Source of the DNA: Polytrichum commune
Lineage: Eukaryota; Streptophyta; Polytrichopsida; Polytrichales; Polytrichaceae
NCBI GenBank assembly: GCA_950295325.1
Contig: OX485803.1
Coordinates: 57,117,554-57,181,553 of the forward strand
Reading direction: 5' to 3'
DNA: 64,000 nucleotides
Below the pieces are notes generated by a model. It was not told the origin of the DNA, ran no database searches, and worked only from the letters and a program-made list of their open reading frames with translations. Position numbers and translations under genes: made by a program. Below are positions 1 through 11,351 of this stretch, piece after piece. Each line of letters begins with the position of its first letter. The first letter of the stretch is position 1.

Positions 1-280
1 TGGCCCTAGTATCTTTCATATCATGAATTTATCACTATAATGCTATGTTTGGAAAATTTAGGATTCTAGATAAGGAGGTTTAGCATTTCAGCTTCATGAT
101 GGGGGTTTCAATATTAGACTCGTACCACTTAGATGAACATTGTTGTGAATTTTGATATCTTTGTGATATCTTTGTTATGATACAACATTCTCTTTTAATA
201 CAATAAATTGTTGGCTACCCTCCCCTTTTTCATTGCACATACTTCATGCCCATATAAGCATCTACATAATAGGGAGTTGA
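1..280. other. AT-rich intergenic DNA, nothing recognised
   Basis: There is no coding pattern, RNA gene or clear repeat. It leads directly into the short tandem array that begins near 285. Confidence 0.5.
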
Positions 281-284
281 TTAT

Positions 285-426
285 TTATGTATTAAGTAGT
301 TGACTAGAGTGTCGATTGCTTATGTAAGCAAACGACTCTCTAGTCAATTGCTCACACAAGCAATAACTTAGTGTGTTGACTCCTTACATATTAAGCACTT
401 GACTAGAGTGTCGATTGCTTATGTAA
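285..426. repeat. Tandem array, left part (target of LINE insertion)
   Basis: About 1.4 copies of a roughly 100-bp unit are visible. The segment around TTGACTAGAGTGTCGATTGC occurs near 299 and again near 399. The unit also carries TCTAGTCAATTGCTCACACA near 342. The same unit resumes at 5759 after the LINE, so the two array parts were once contiguous. Confidence 0.65.
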
Positions 427-867
427 TATACTAAATATACTAAAGATTGTATTAAGAAAGCCATATCCAAATATAGAAAACTATATGAAATAAGCCCCCA
501 AAAATTAAATAGAAGAGTATTCAAAAACTTAGAGACTCCGCCACTAGATTGTATCACAGACCGAAATAATAATATACTCACTAACCCAGAAGACATAGCA
601 AATGAAATACATATACAACAATCTATCAGCAATAGACCCACAGTTCCCACATGTTACTACTTACCAGACCACCCCCTATAATGTACGTGTGCAATAAGAC
701 AATACCCATGGCACGACTTTGAAGGACTAGTTCTGGACAAACGTGGTGACCCGCACATAGCCCTATACACGTACTTTGACCTAGAAACATACAACCTATG
801 CCTTAAAAACCTAGCAAACAACAAAGCCCCAAGCCCCGATAAGATACCCAACTCCATAATCAAGAAC

Positions 868-2543
868 ATGCCCCAAAAATTCCAACACATATTATTCTTA
901 TTTTTTACACATTGCTACAAACACAAACAAATCCCAACATTCTGGAAAATTAGCCTTACAATATTACTGTACAAAAAAAAAGATCCATCTTTACTATCCA
1001 ACCATAGATCTATAGCACTTGCAAACACTATATACAAATTTTTTACTAGCACACTAACATCAATACTCTCGTCATATGGAGCAAAATACCAAATCCTAGG
1101 AGACAACCAATAAGGATTTAGAGCAGAAAGATGTATGTCAAGACAAATACAAACACTAATAGCCGCATTAAAAGACGCCCAATTCACCAACCAAGATATT
1201 TATCTTCTTTACATTGACTTCAAAAATGCATTTGGATCAATCGACCATGCCCAACTATTAGCCATCATGAAAGACTTAGGATACCCAGAAGACGCAGTCA
1301 AACTAATCGGAAACATATATTCACACTCCAACACTATATTCACCGGAGAATACTTTGGCCAAACAAAAGAAATATCAATTCAAAGAGGTACTATACAAGG
1401 GAACACCCTAAGCCCATACCTCTTTATTATATTCCTAGAACCACTACTAAGGTGACTACAAAAAGGCAAGTATGGATACACCTTTGGAACATCTAATTTC
1501 ACAATCAGCTCTACAGCATACGCATATGATCTAGCCACCATCACCAACAAACTCACATCAATATAACCACAACTAAACAAAATAGATAAATATTGTGAAT
1601 GGGCAGGTATGGACCTTGGAATATCAAAATGTGCAGTCACAAGATGCCCTAACAAATCCAAATTGAATCAAATAACATTCAAAAGACAAATACAAACCGC
1701 CAACATTACATACCGAAACCAGAGTATACCAGTGCTACACCAAAACGAACCATACGTATACCTAGGCATTCACCTAGTCTCTTCCCTCAAATGGAAGATA
1801 CAAACACACATCACAACCACTAAGTTAATAAGCCAATGTAGCCAATTAGCGAACTGCCCAATAACAATCAAACAAAAAATTAGCATGGTAGATATAATAA
1901 TCAGAGCTGGAATCACATACAGTTTTTATGCAGTTCCATACTCACTGCCCGGAATCATAAAATTAGATAAACAAATCATAGCAATGCAAAAGAAAATATG
2001 CGGACTCCCAAATTCACATCAAATATGGTCACTCAATTACCCCATGAGCTGTTTGGAATAGAAGCATTTTCACTAAAAAATACCTACCTTAGATGTATTG
2101 GGGAACAACTTAAAGATGCACTAAATGACAAAGGTAAACTTGGAACAATCTACAGAGGGCTTACACACTATATACTTGCCAAACATGAAGGAGCAAAAAA
2201 TATACCTAGAATCAAACACCACGATTGTAATCGATCACCCACCACTAGAACAATATACCTTATAAAAATAACAGGTGGAACCCACCTCAGAAGCCATTTA
2301 GAAACATTCTCTCTTGAAGCAACACCACTCGAAAAAGAATGGCACAAACTATCCACAACACCACCTCCACAAAAAATCTCCAATCAAAACCTAAAACACA
2401 TACACAAACTACTCTTAGAGAACATATATGACATAAAACAACTCACTTTAAGAGATGGCACACACATGATGCCCTATGCTGAATATATAAACTACTACAA
2501 AAAACCAACACATATGCTAAAACAAACACTAAAAATAGCATAA
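868..2543 (+). pseudogene. LINE reverse transcriptase domain, inactivated
   Basis: Motif A is present as YIDFKNAFGSIDH (about 1213-1251) and motif B as RGTIQGNTLSP (about 1384-1416). The catalytic box, normally YADD, reads YAYD (1519-1530), so one metal-binding Asp is lost. In-frame stops occur at 1111 (TAA), near 1453 (TGA in place of a likely Trp) and near 1564 (TAA in place of a likely Gln). The reading frame shifts between about 1998 and 2060. Family membership is clear; activity is not possible as written. Non-LTR reverse transcriptases normally prime on nicked target DNA and copy their own RNA. Confidence 0.85.
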
Positions 2544-3216
2544 CAACTATTTTGCCACCCAGGATGCAATGAAAATTGCCTAGAGTCATGCCAAAACCAT
2601 TACCCACCATGCACATTAAAACAAGAATACATTATAGCAAGACACAACATAGAACCTGTAAACAATGACACCCACACACATCCACCATTCCCAATACACC
2701 CGCCCGCACCAACACACATAATAAACAACCCAACAAAATACCCTATACACTCAATAATAGACCACTATATAGTACCAACCAAAGATAAACATAAAATCAT
2801 AAAAAAAACAATACACATATCTATGCCAATGGGTACTACCCAATGATACAACTTATAACAAAAAACTCACGCAAAGAGAATTATTCCCTTATAACATCCC
2901 AAGAGTCATACAACATAATACAAACATAATACTCACATACTTCACTAAGAAAAAACACACAATATACGAAAATATAATACGAGGAAACGATTTCTTTACC
3001 CAAAACAAAGACCAAAGACACATATCCCCACCCCTAAACATTCCCCTTGTAAATTTATCTACACAAGAATGCAACCCGGAAAAAGATATCAACACTAACA
3101 CAAATAAAATTCAAGTATAAGGTGAAAGCGCCCACATATACGACGAAACAGGAAAACACCTTATAACCATTCCACGAGATATTAGACTCACATGGCTATG
3201 GAATCAATACAACCAA

Positions 3217-4603
3217 ATGCTACATCAACCACACGACCTAATACCTCCCACCCAAACATTCGAAATAGAAATAACCTGGCTATATCAACAATACAAACAC
3301 AGAATCCCAAAGAACGACCCACTAAAAAACTCACACCACACCTTACCCAAAGTATTACTAGACTACATTACAATGTCCTTTAAGATTACCCATTCCTACT
3401 TCTCCTCACCAGTCACATGCTCCACTCAACTAACGAAATTCTGCTCACCATTTCCCAGAGATAAAATATTTGGATTCATAGGTACTGCATTCTCACATAA
3501 ATGGCACGGAATAGGTTATGCCCACCCTCACAATGAAAGAGAAGCCCAAGAAGCCATCCACTGGGCTAGGTTAGCAGCTAAACACAACCCAAACTCCATC
3601 ACAATACTCACCATCCTAGACATAAATTGGTATCAAAACCCCACCCCATACATAGGCCCCTTCCCAGACACATATGTAATCACCCACATACCAGCAGACA
3701 CCACTAAATACGAGGAACCAACAAAACCATCAGAACTCGGTGAAACACGAATAGAAACACTTGTTATAAGAATCCTATGCGTACACCACCAACTCAATAA
3801 CATAGGTACATCCGAACAAATGAACACCATAAAAAACATATGCAATAACCTTGGCATAACACTCATAACCACGCAAATAGCCCCTCCTACCCCACAAAAT
3901 ATAGAAGTTAACATAAGCAAAAAATGGAATGCCCTTACAAACTTAAGCCCAAACATACACTATCACAACACAACCCCACCAATCCCAAACTACGAAAATG
4001 AAACACCCCTTAAATTCCCACCCCAATATTGCTTCTACACGGACGGATCCTTCAACCCACCGAAAAAAGTAGGAGATACTTGGCTAAGGGAAGAAGCTGG
4101 TTATGGTATATACAATCAAGAAAAAAATATCAAACTTGCAATGAGGCTACCAGGCCTACAAAATATTTTTAGAGCGGAATTAATGGCCATACACCACGCC
4201 CTTACAATAATAAACAATGACTTCTCAAATGAACCCGCCCATATCTTCACAGATTGTCTCAATGGCCTATATGTGATAAAAAAACCAAATAAAACACCCC
4301 ACACTACATAACAACCACCCGGATAAAACCATCTTAGAAGAAATTGTTAAGTTCCTTGTCCACAGAATGCAACCCACAACACTATATAAAGTCAGAGCAC
4401 ATGCAAACATTAAGGGAAATGAAGAAGCCGACGCACTCGCCAAAGAAGGAACAACTATGGAACACCTCAACGCCTCCCAACCACATGAATTTGCCCACTC
4501 GACCCCATACTACTACCAAAGAGATGAATGGCCATCAATGGACTCAACCCCGGACAAAGGACCCATCAGATTCCTTGAAAAAACACCTTATAAAATACGA
4601 TAA
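3217..4603 (+). pseudogene. LINE connecting region and RNase H domain, frameshifted
   Basis: An open stretch runs from 3217 to 4311 and ends with an RNase H fold. The acidic residues sit in FYTDGSF (about 4032), FRAELMAI (about 4170) and FTDCLNG (about 4245). The fourth, in GNEEADALAKEG, lies in a different frame at about 4420-4450, so a frameshift near 4310-4365 splits the domain. RNase H in plant LINEs removes RNA from the RNA:DNA hybrid. The four-residue D-E-D-D set can be seen across the two frames, which supports the assignment and shows the damage. Confidence 0.8.
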
Positions 4604-4762
4604 AAATATAAACCTAGAATTAATCCCTACACTATATCCCAACATAGATAAATGGATAGCCAATGAAACAATAGATAATGAATTATCAAATAAATTTTGG
4701 ACAAACAAAAACATTACGGATGCTAAAAAACATGCCCTCTAAAACTAAGACATGGCCAATAC

Positions 4763-5485
4763 ATGGGGAACGCCAGAAAACAATTATTCTTCGGTAGGGA
4801 AGCCTTCCCATCAATCACATGCCCCATATGTAACTCCCTAGACCCAGACACATGGCTACACGTACTCCTAAAGTGTAAACAACACCACATACATGCCCTC
4901 AGAACCAAAAGACATAATAAGGCAGTGTGGAAATTAAGAAAACTAATAGTGGCATCAAAAAAATCAAGATGTTTTGTTCTCATGAATGCATGCACATATA
5001 ACAATAACCCACCAGACAACACAGTCCCCCCATGGCTACTACCTTGCATGTGCCGCCAACAAAGATGTCACTGCAATGCCAGATTCAAACCCGACCTCCT
5101 ATGTGTGAAAGGACTGCCATACCAATCCCCACCACTAGCATAACCAAACGAGAACCTCACAATACAATTCATAGAATTCACATATTGCAATGATAGAATA
5201 CCAGATGATACTATAATTAGGAAAACAGAAAAATATAAACCATTAATAGACAACATACTCAATAGAGGCTGGAAGATAGACCCACTATTAGTCATTACGG
5301 TTGGTGCTAGGGCAGCCACACACATCCCCTCTATGAAGAATATTGAAGGAATATTTAAAATCCCTAAGGTAAATATCAAACACACATTTGAGGAAATTAA
5401 CGTTATTGCCATACAATATGCTATGTCCATAATCCTACACAAAGGAAGAATAGAAAACAACGAACCACTACCAACAGACGCATAA
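4763..5485 (+). pseudogene. LINE C-terminal Cys-rich domain remnant
   Basis: Downstream of RNase H, an open frame carries CPICNSLDPDTWLHVLLKC (a CCHC-type knuckle) and then a second Cys-rich stretch, PCMCRQQRCHCNARF. The frame stops near 5143, but readable sequence continues to about 5485 in the same frame after the stop. Zinc knuckles at the C-terminus of LINE ORF2 proteins bind the template RNA. I do not recognise the final domain beyond this. Confidence 0.6.
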
Positions 5486-5589
5486 CCACTATTATATTTC
5501 CATATACACCAACTAGCGAACTAATAAGTAGGATGAAAAAAAATACAAAAATAAATGCCAACGAAAGCTAAGGAAGTATACCCAACTGA

Positions 5590-5694
5590 TAAGTGCCCAT
5601 AGGCACCTGGCTAGTCTGGTTACTATAGTGCCCACCCCGAGAGGGGTTAGTAGTCCTACAACATTGGTATTATGTCCTGAGGGCATAATACCAA
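5590..5694 (+). other. Hairpin cluster in the LINE 3' tail
   Basis: There are three consecutive perfect hairpins. They are GTGCC/GGCAC at 5593-5606, ACCCC/GGGGT at 5634-5647, and an 11-bp stem TTGGTATTATG with its complement at 5664-5674 and 5684-5694. They lie between the last readable codons and the 3' junction. LINE reverse transcriptases often recognise a structured 3' tail; that role here is inferred. Confidence 0.6.
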
Positions 5695-5758
5695 GGGTGG
5701 GTCGAACGGGCATTCCAATCACGCTGATCGTAGGGTCATCGTTTCTTGTCTTCTCTCT

Positions 5759-6010
5759 GTAAGCAAATGATTCTCTAGTCAATTGCTCACACAAGCAATC
5801 ACTTAGTGTGTTGACTCCTCACATATTTAGAAATCGGCTCCCTAATTGACTACTCACAGAGGCAGTCAACTAGGATGTCGATCGCTGATACAAGTAGCTA
5901 TCTCCCTAATCGACAACTAGCACAAATAGTCGACTAGAAGCCGACTACTACCATCAACAATCGAATGCACAAGGTTGACTACTTATGTTAGCATGGCTAC
6001 AACGTTGATT
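5759..6010. repeat. Tandem array, right part
   Basis: The array resumes with GTAAGCAAATGATTCTCTAG, matching the intact unit at about 334. It then degenerates into further GACTA/TCGAT-rich copies up to about 6010. Confidence 0.6.
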
Positions 6011-6109
6011 GCCATGGTAGCAACTCGATTGCTTCAAGTAGTAGCCCACTCTGTAGTGAGGTTATAAAAACAACACCCCATGAAGAAACAAATTGTTACC
6101 ATAGTGAGG

Positions 6110-6698
6110 TCTATTGGGCGTCACATCCAAACATGATGCAATGTGACATGACATTCAACAATTGCATCACATTCATTTGCACATCCTCGCCTATCATTGA
6201 ACCATGAGGAGTGGTTCAAGTCTTTATTGGGGCGGCAATTTTTAACTAGGATGCCATCCACATAGCCAATCATACCATCCGATCTAGGGGAGCATTTTGC
6301 CTAACATAAATCGTTCATAAGAGTCCATCCATTCAATTCCATTTGAAAGGGTATAAAATATACAAGAGCCTACAAAAATGACGTTGTCATTTACTGCACT
6401 CTTCAACTTGTTCCACTCAAAACCCTCAATCTGGAAGTGTTGGTATGCTTTTGGGATAGGAGAAATGCCAAGAAACGTTCATCTGGAGTAAGTTCATTTT
6501 GCAAATTCATCTAGTGTAAAGTGAATCAACTTTTTGACCATGAAGGCTTGCACGCATGGTAGCCAAACGATCTTTGATGCCTACATCATGATTAACAAAA
6601 GGTTGTCCTCCTTCTTCCAATGCATTTGCAATGAACAAATGGTGTACGTTATTGGTGGCAAGTGCCACCTCCAAGTTCATAAATGATTCCTCATCCAA
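6110..6698 (-). pseudogene. Possible DDE-transposase (PIF/Harbinger-like) relic
   Basis: On the minus strand, two frames read as a damaged nuclease. One has NGIEWMDSYERFML near 6300-6345. The other has GMIGYVDGILVKNCRP followed by WFNDRRGC near 6180-6275. An acidic residue after a GxxGYxDG-like motif, then a Trp-Phe-Asn and an Arg-rich stretch, is the layout of the PIF/Harbinger catalytic region. A 63-residue open stretch upstream (6507-6698) may be its N-terminal remnant. The match is by eye only, and stops and a frameshift are present. Confidence 0.3.
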
Positions 6699-7104
6699 TT
6701 CTCTACAAGGTTCATTGCTGCTACTTGAAGAATCATCTCAACTATCACTATCAGAGGTAAGTGGACTCTCCTCATTCAAATCTTGATCACCCAAGAAATC
6801 ACTATCAAATATATATATATATGTCACTGATCTTGAAAATTTTAAACAAAAGAGGAAGATGTTGGAGTAATGACAACATGGGATGGACTAGGATTAATGC
6901 AATATCATCAAAATGCAAACCAACCTTGCGCTTATTCTTTTGTATAAAAGGTGCAAGTGGAGACAGTGGTGCAATCATGTTTGGTGGCTCAAGAGATGTT
7001 GGTGTAGCATTATTTATCTTTTGTGCTTACCTCCTTTAAATGTATGTTGTGGTTTCTCTTATGGTCCTTTTTTTCCTTATGTACCTCCTTTAACAACTCA
7101 ACAA

Positions 7105-7258
7105 ATAGCTTAAGATTTTTTTCCTAGGAACACAAAACCAATTGGGAACTAAGGGGAACAAGGGAACCACTGGGAACAAAAAACCAAGTGGGAACAAGGG
7201 AACATTTGGGAACACAAGACCAATTGGGAAGAACGGAACCACTGGGAACTAACTATAG
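7105..7258. repeat. Degenerate GGGAACA short tandem repeat
   Basis: The heptamer GGGAACA and close variants recur about ten times with spacers of the type AAGACCAATT and ACCACT. The rest of 6700-8240 is AT-rich with no gene I can support. Confidence 0.6.
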
Positions 7259-8241
7259 AACAGGCGAAGGATGCACAATCTTAGGGGAAGTTCGACCCAC
7301 AAACATAGAGCTGCCACACATATACAAGGAAGACACTAAGCAATAGGGCATTTAACCTTCGGCAATAAGGTCAACAAAATTAAGGAGGAGATCTCAAGTA
7401 CATTAAATACCATCAATTGAAAAAAAATTATGAGGATAGTAAAAGCATAAGGAATAATATTAGATTTAGTGATTAATATGATACATTAAGTAGGTATTGA
7501 GAATGTTTTGTATGCACCTCAATCATTTTCTGAGCCACCTCACCCATACCTTGAGGATGGGGCGAATTTGCAATTGAGCATATTAAGTAAAGTGTATTTA
7601 CACTTGTACATATATATATAGCCACCAAATAGATAAGGGTAAAAACTTCATAATATGAACATATGAGAAACTTGAAGATTCTAACCATTTGAATAAGCTC
7701 TCATCTACAAATGTGAAAAATAGGTCAAGATTTGAATAAAAACGAAATGGTTGTTACATGAAGTGTAGATTTTAGTTTAGGAGGAAAATACTATATATAG
7801 GAAGATTTTTTGGGAGGCCTACCTCTCTCTGAAGATTGAGCATCAAACAACACTTGAGCTTACCTCTTGGTGACACTCTTTTGGAATATACTTACATTTA
7901 TTTTCTACTTAAGAGTGTGATCTCTCCTTCTCTCTCAAATCTTTGGCAAATTGTTGGATGTTGTGATAGTTGAGTGAGTTATTAATTGAAAGGAGAGCAA
8001 CATCTTTTGAACAAGCACTCAAGAGAGTAGTGTGAGGGTAAGATATAAGTGCTCAAAATTTTGAAGAATGATTGTAACTTTCAATCAACATGATGATTGA
8101 GTTAATCTCAAAAACTGATATTTATGTATATTTGGACAAACCACTTATCCTAAAAATATAAGGATGTGTACTTGTGGGGATGAAATAGAAAAATAATAAA
8201 CTTCATCTTCATAGTCCCTTCCATCGGCATTGATTTCTCAT

Positions 8242-8973
8242 TTCATACACTCGGGGGGTGCACTGTACTAAACATGTACGAGTATACGTGAGTGCACAGG
8301 AGGGGTATTGATTTGGACCTTGCCGTATTACGTATACATATGGTATACATGTTATAATTTATAATTACGTACATATATGGAAGGCCTTTAAAAAGCATAT
8401 AATAATTGTACTTGTATGGTATTGTTACTATACTACATATCATAAGTTTTCATATTGGATGTGGAGGAAGTTTTGTAATCGTTGGGTGGAGTATAGGGAT
8501 CCAATTGACTTGATGGACCGTCCATCAAACGTGGAGATTGGTTTATGTTGGTATCAAAAAGGGGCTAACAACAAGTGGACATATGATCTTACTGATCATT
8601 TGATGGTAGACTTAGAGACAATAATTGCATTGGCTACAATGACATATATTGGTGAATCAAATGTTTATGAGTTACATCCGGGAGATGAAAAAGTTTTCAA
8701 CGACTTTGCTGATGAAAGCTAGGATATTTTGTTATACATATTATAGGGGTTGATTATTGTTCAAAAATATATTTGTATACTTACGTTAATGACTATATAT
8801 GAATGGATGTTTTTTTGTGTATACATATTGTCACTTGTATATTTATTGTTGCAATTGTATGTGTATTACTTCATTTCACAAAAAATAACTTGTATATAGG
8901 GGGTTTTTAGAGTATGCAGTGAACGCACGTGATTCTAGGTTTTAATGAAAGGTGCACCCCCCGAGTTCATACA
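8242..8973. mobile_element. 716-bp TIR element with 8-bp target duplication
   Basis: The element spans 8250-8965. Its ends are a perfect 14-bp inverted repeat, CTCGGGGGGTGCAC at 8250-8263 and its complement at 8952-8965. It is flanked by the direct repeat TTCATACA at 8242-8249 and 8966-8973. An 8-bp duplication is typical of hAT elements, but the TIR does not start in the usual hAT way, so the superfamily is open. It contains one 87-codon open frame (8459-8722). Confidence 0.75.
8459..8722 (+). CDS. Small ORF inside TIR element, unknown
   Basis: An 87-residue open frame lies inside the 716-bp TIR element. The protein is rich in Trp, Asp and Glu, with no signal peptide or membrane segment. 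It begins with a Trp/Arg-rich stretch (MWRKFCNRWVEY) and ends acidic. I do not recognise the family. It may be a captured host gene fragment, the remains of the element's own protein, or chance. No intron signals or promoter were identified. Confidence 0.25.
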   Translation: MWRKFCNRWVEYRDPIDLMDRPSNVEIGLCWYQKGANNKWTYDLTDHLMVDLETIIALATMTYIGESNVYELHPGDEKVFNDFADES

Positions 8974-10698
8974 CGAAAACCACAACTTCAAATGTTGTAT
9001 TCCATGTTTACCAATCACCATACTTGTGTGGTTTGTAATCTAGTGTATATCCTATTAGCAGTTGGAATTGTCCAAAAGTCATGTAAAAGTCCAAATATAC
9101 ATAAATCCATGTTCAAAATATATTGAAGCTTGAGAGATTAAATGATCAAGTTTATTCTTTTTGTCTTTTGTATCAAAACTCCTTAAAAAAGAGTATTAAA
9201 CAAGTGAATATTTTAATTATAAGAACTTACTCACTCTAAGTTAGAGTGTTTTTGTGGAATTAATCACTTTAGAGACTACGAAAGTCTTGTTTCATCTTTG
9301 AGTCACACATAACGTTCTTGTGGAGTTGTAAGATTAAGTATATGTCGTTTTATATTAATTATTATGTCAATGTAGTTAAACTTGTCAAAAGTATTATCGA
9401 TATATATATATATATACACACATACAAGGATCATACATATATACTAAGCGGTAACACTTGAGCTAAACGAACAAAGACACAAGAACATGCATCTTCTACC
9501 ACTTAAGACTTCAACATTCAATAGTCACTACTTACTATAATTTATCAAGAAAGTGATTTGGTAGTATGCAAGCTAACATACTCTGATAATATAGTTAAGG
9601 ATTTGATTAGGTGAATTGATGCGAGTACCTATATGAATGAATTGACATTGAAAGGCTTACATTATTATAGAAGTTATAAAGTGAACCAAGAGCTTGACCT
9701 TCTTTGGGAAACCCAATTAAGACCTCAAAGAGTTCTTTTATCATCAACAATTAAGGATATGGATTAATGTGATTTAATTTAATATGATGTAGATGGAACT
9801 TTAGGATATTGATACACCTCCTAGAGCTCACTCCAAATTTAGTTGTTTCTTACAATCAATGAGCCTCACATTGAGAATGAAAATAATCAAGATTGAAATT
9901 CCTCAACTTCAAGTGCATTTATATCCAAATCACAAGAAGAGGAAAGGTTAATAACTTATTGAGGGCTTAACTAAGACACAGTAGTTCTCAAGCGATTATA
10001 AATTAGCATGGTGTTTCAATGTGAGTCTTCCTAGCTTATTCCAAAGGGACAACCTACAATGTTCATCAGTAACTAATATGTATTGGTCTGGATTGTTGTA
10101 ATAAAAATCAATAAACTATTAACTAGTTTTTTTTTTAAAATTCAATGGTGATAGGCCACCCTCACAGGGGGGTCACTATCCAAATTTTCTTACACCCATG
10201 TTAAAACTATCAAATAATTAGACTTGGTTCAAAGATTTTTTTTTCCCATTCACAACCTCACCAAAGTTTGGTCCCGAGTTTGATTATTCTCTCCTGGGAA
10301 CATGTGAATTGGACTTGGAAGCTAACTATGCACCGCGAGGTTTGTAGACCTGGCCCATGTATCTGGAGTTGGAACCAGTGGGTTTTTGGCTAACACACCA
10401 AAGACAAGATGCACCTCCAACCCACAGAGGTCGCTCCTTATAAAATATTAAAAACAATTATGTGCAAAAAAAATGTAGGGTGGAATGAAATCCAAAGCAA
10501 TAAAATTTATAGAAAAATCACCATAAATATTAAGCACTACTAGAGATTCATACTGAAAACATATTCGGTAAATTTCATATACATTCACCAAATATAATAT
10601 GACATATCCCATAAATATGCACATAAATTCATAGTCCCCCCCCCCTCCTAAAAATACCACCCTATGAAAAAGTTACTCCTTGGGACCAATGATCGAGG
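8974..10698. other. AT-rich intergenic DNA
   Basis: I see no gene. There is a short (TA)n/(CA)n microsatellite at about 9400-9424 and a C-run near 10637. Nothing else is supported. Confidence 0.5.
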
Positions 10699-10890
10699 AG
10701 AACCGGCAACTAGTTCCAAATGAATCGGTTGAGTTTGAGAAATAACCGGTTGAAGTTCAAGACTGCAGGATAATTACTGTTCATTTTAGAAGAATTTATA
10801 GAATATACCCAAATTCAATAAAGGAAAACCGGAGGATGTCAACATGTAACCGGTTAGACTTGCAAACACTAGGATCTCAACCAATTTTGC
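10699..10890. repeat. Dispersed repeat copy, empty of MITE
   Basis: About 190 bp resembles 58678-59313 in the same orientation. It begins GAACCGGCAACTAGTTCC and ends near ACTAGGATCTCAACC. The copy near 58.7 kb is interrupted by a MITE after GAGTTTGAGAA; this copy reads straight through and so represents the unoccupied site. Confidence 0.65.
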
Positions 10891-11060
10891 CCAAAAGTCA
10901 CCCAATCACTGCCTGGGACCTCCCATTGGATCTTTTCTCGCGTTCGTCAAGAAATCCATAAATTGTGAATAAAATACTCTGTGCGTAACCTTAGACCATA
11001 AGTTGCCCACGGCATTGACCGCAATCAAGTATTCAACTTCAGCTCTTGGCCTAGTCCTAG

Positions 11061-11078
11061 CCAATCTGCACTATATAT
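11061..11078 (+). promoter_or_regulatory. CCAAT and TATA elements upstream of the Bet v 1 gene
   Basis: CCAAT at 11061 is followed by CTATATAT at 11071-11078. This is about 275 bp before the ATG at 11352, which would give a transcription start near 11105 and a leader of about 250 nt. The assignment is by position only. Confidence 0.35.
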
Positions 11079-11351
11079 TGCACCTGCCCTCTCATTCCCA
11101 TCAACAATGCATTGCACTCCCTCAAGTTCTAGTTTCTCTTCTATATCACTCAACTAATTCATTCATATTAGCCCTTTTTGTAGCTGTGCAACTGATGAGT
11201 CTTGCAAACAACTGCATGTTTCCAAGTCCACAGTTGTGGATTCAATTGTTTCACTCGACAGTGGGTTTGATAGCTCAAGCATATTTTGTGCTCGTCTTCA
11301 CCTACTCTGCATTTGTAGGCAAAATCTAGATCACAAAGTTCAGCTGTCACT

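Larger units (their letters stand above)
427..5758 (+). mobile_element. 5'-truncated, decayed LINE (non-LTR retrotransposon)
   Basis: A non-LTR retrotransposon on the plus strand. It starts within the linker before the reverse transcriptase, with no apurinic endonuclease, as expected for a 5'-truncated copy. In order it shows the reverse-transcriptase fingers and palm (about 900-2000), a connecting region, RNase H (about 4020-4460) and a Cys-rich tail with a CPIC...C knuckle (about 4820-4880). The coding strand is A- and C-rich and very poor in G, unlike the flanks. Frames are broken by stops and frameshifts, so it is dead. The last 240 bp form a non-coding tail with compact hairpins and no long poly(A). 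It interrupts a tandem array, with GTAA at both junctions (423-426 and 5759-5762). Confidence 0.85.

Noticed and set aside
5068-5794. Minus-strand ORFs over the LINE tail
   Set aside because: They arise from the G-poor coding strand, which leaves few stops on the complement; there is no protein-like pattern.
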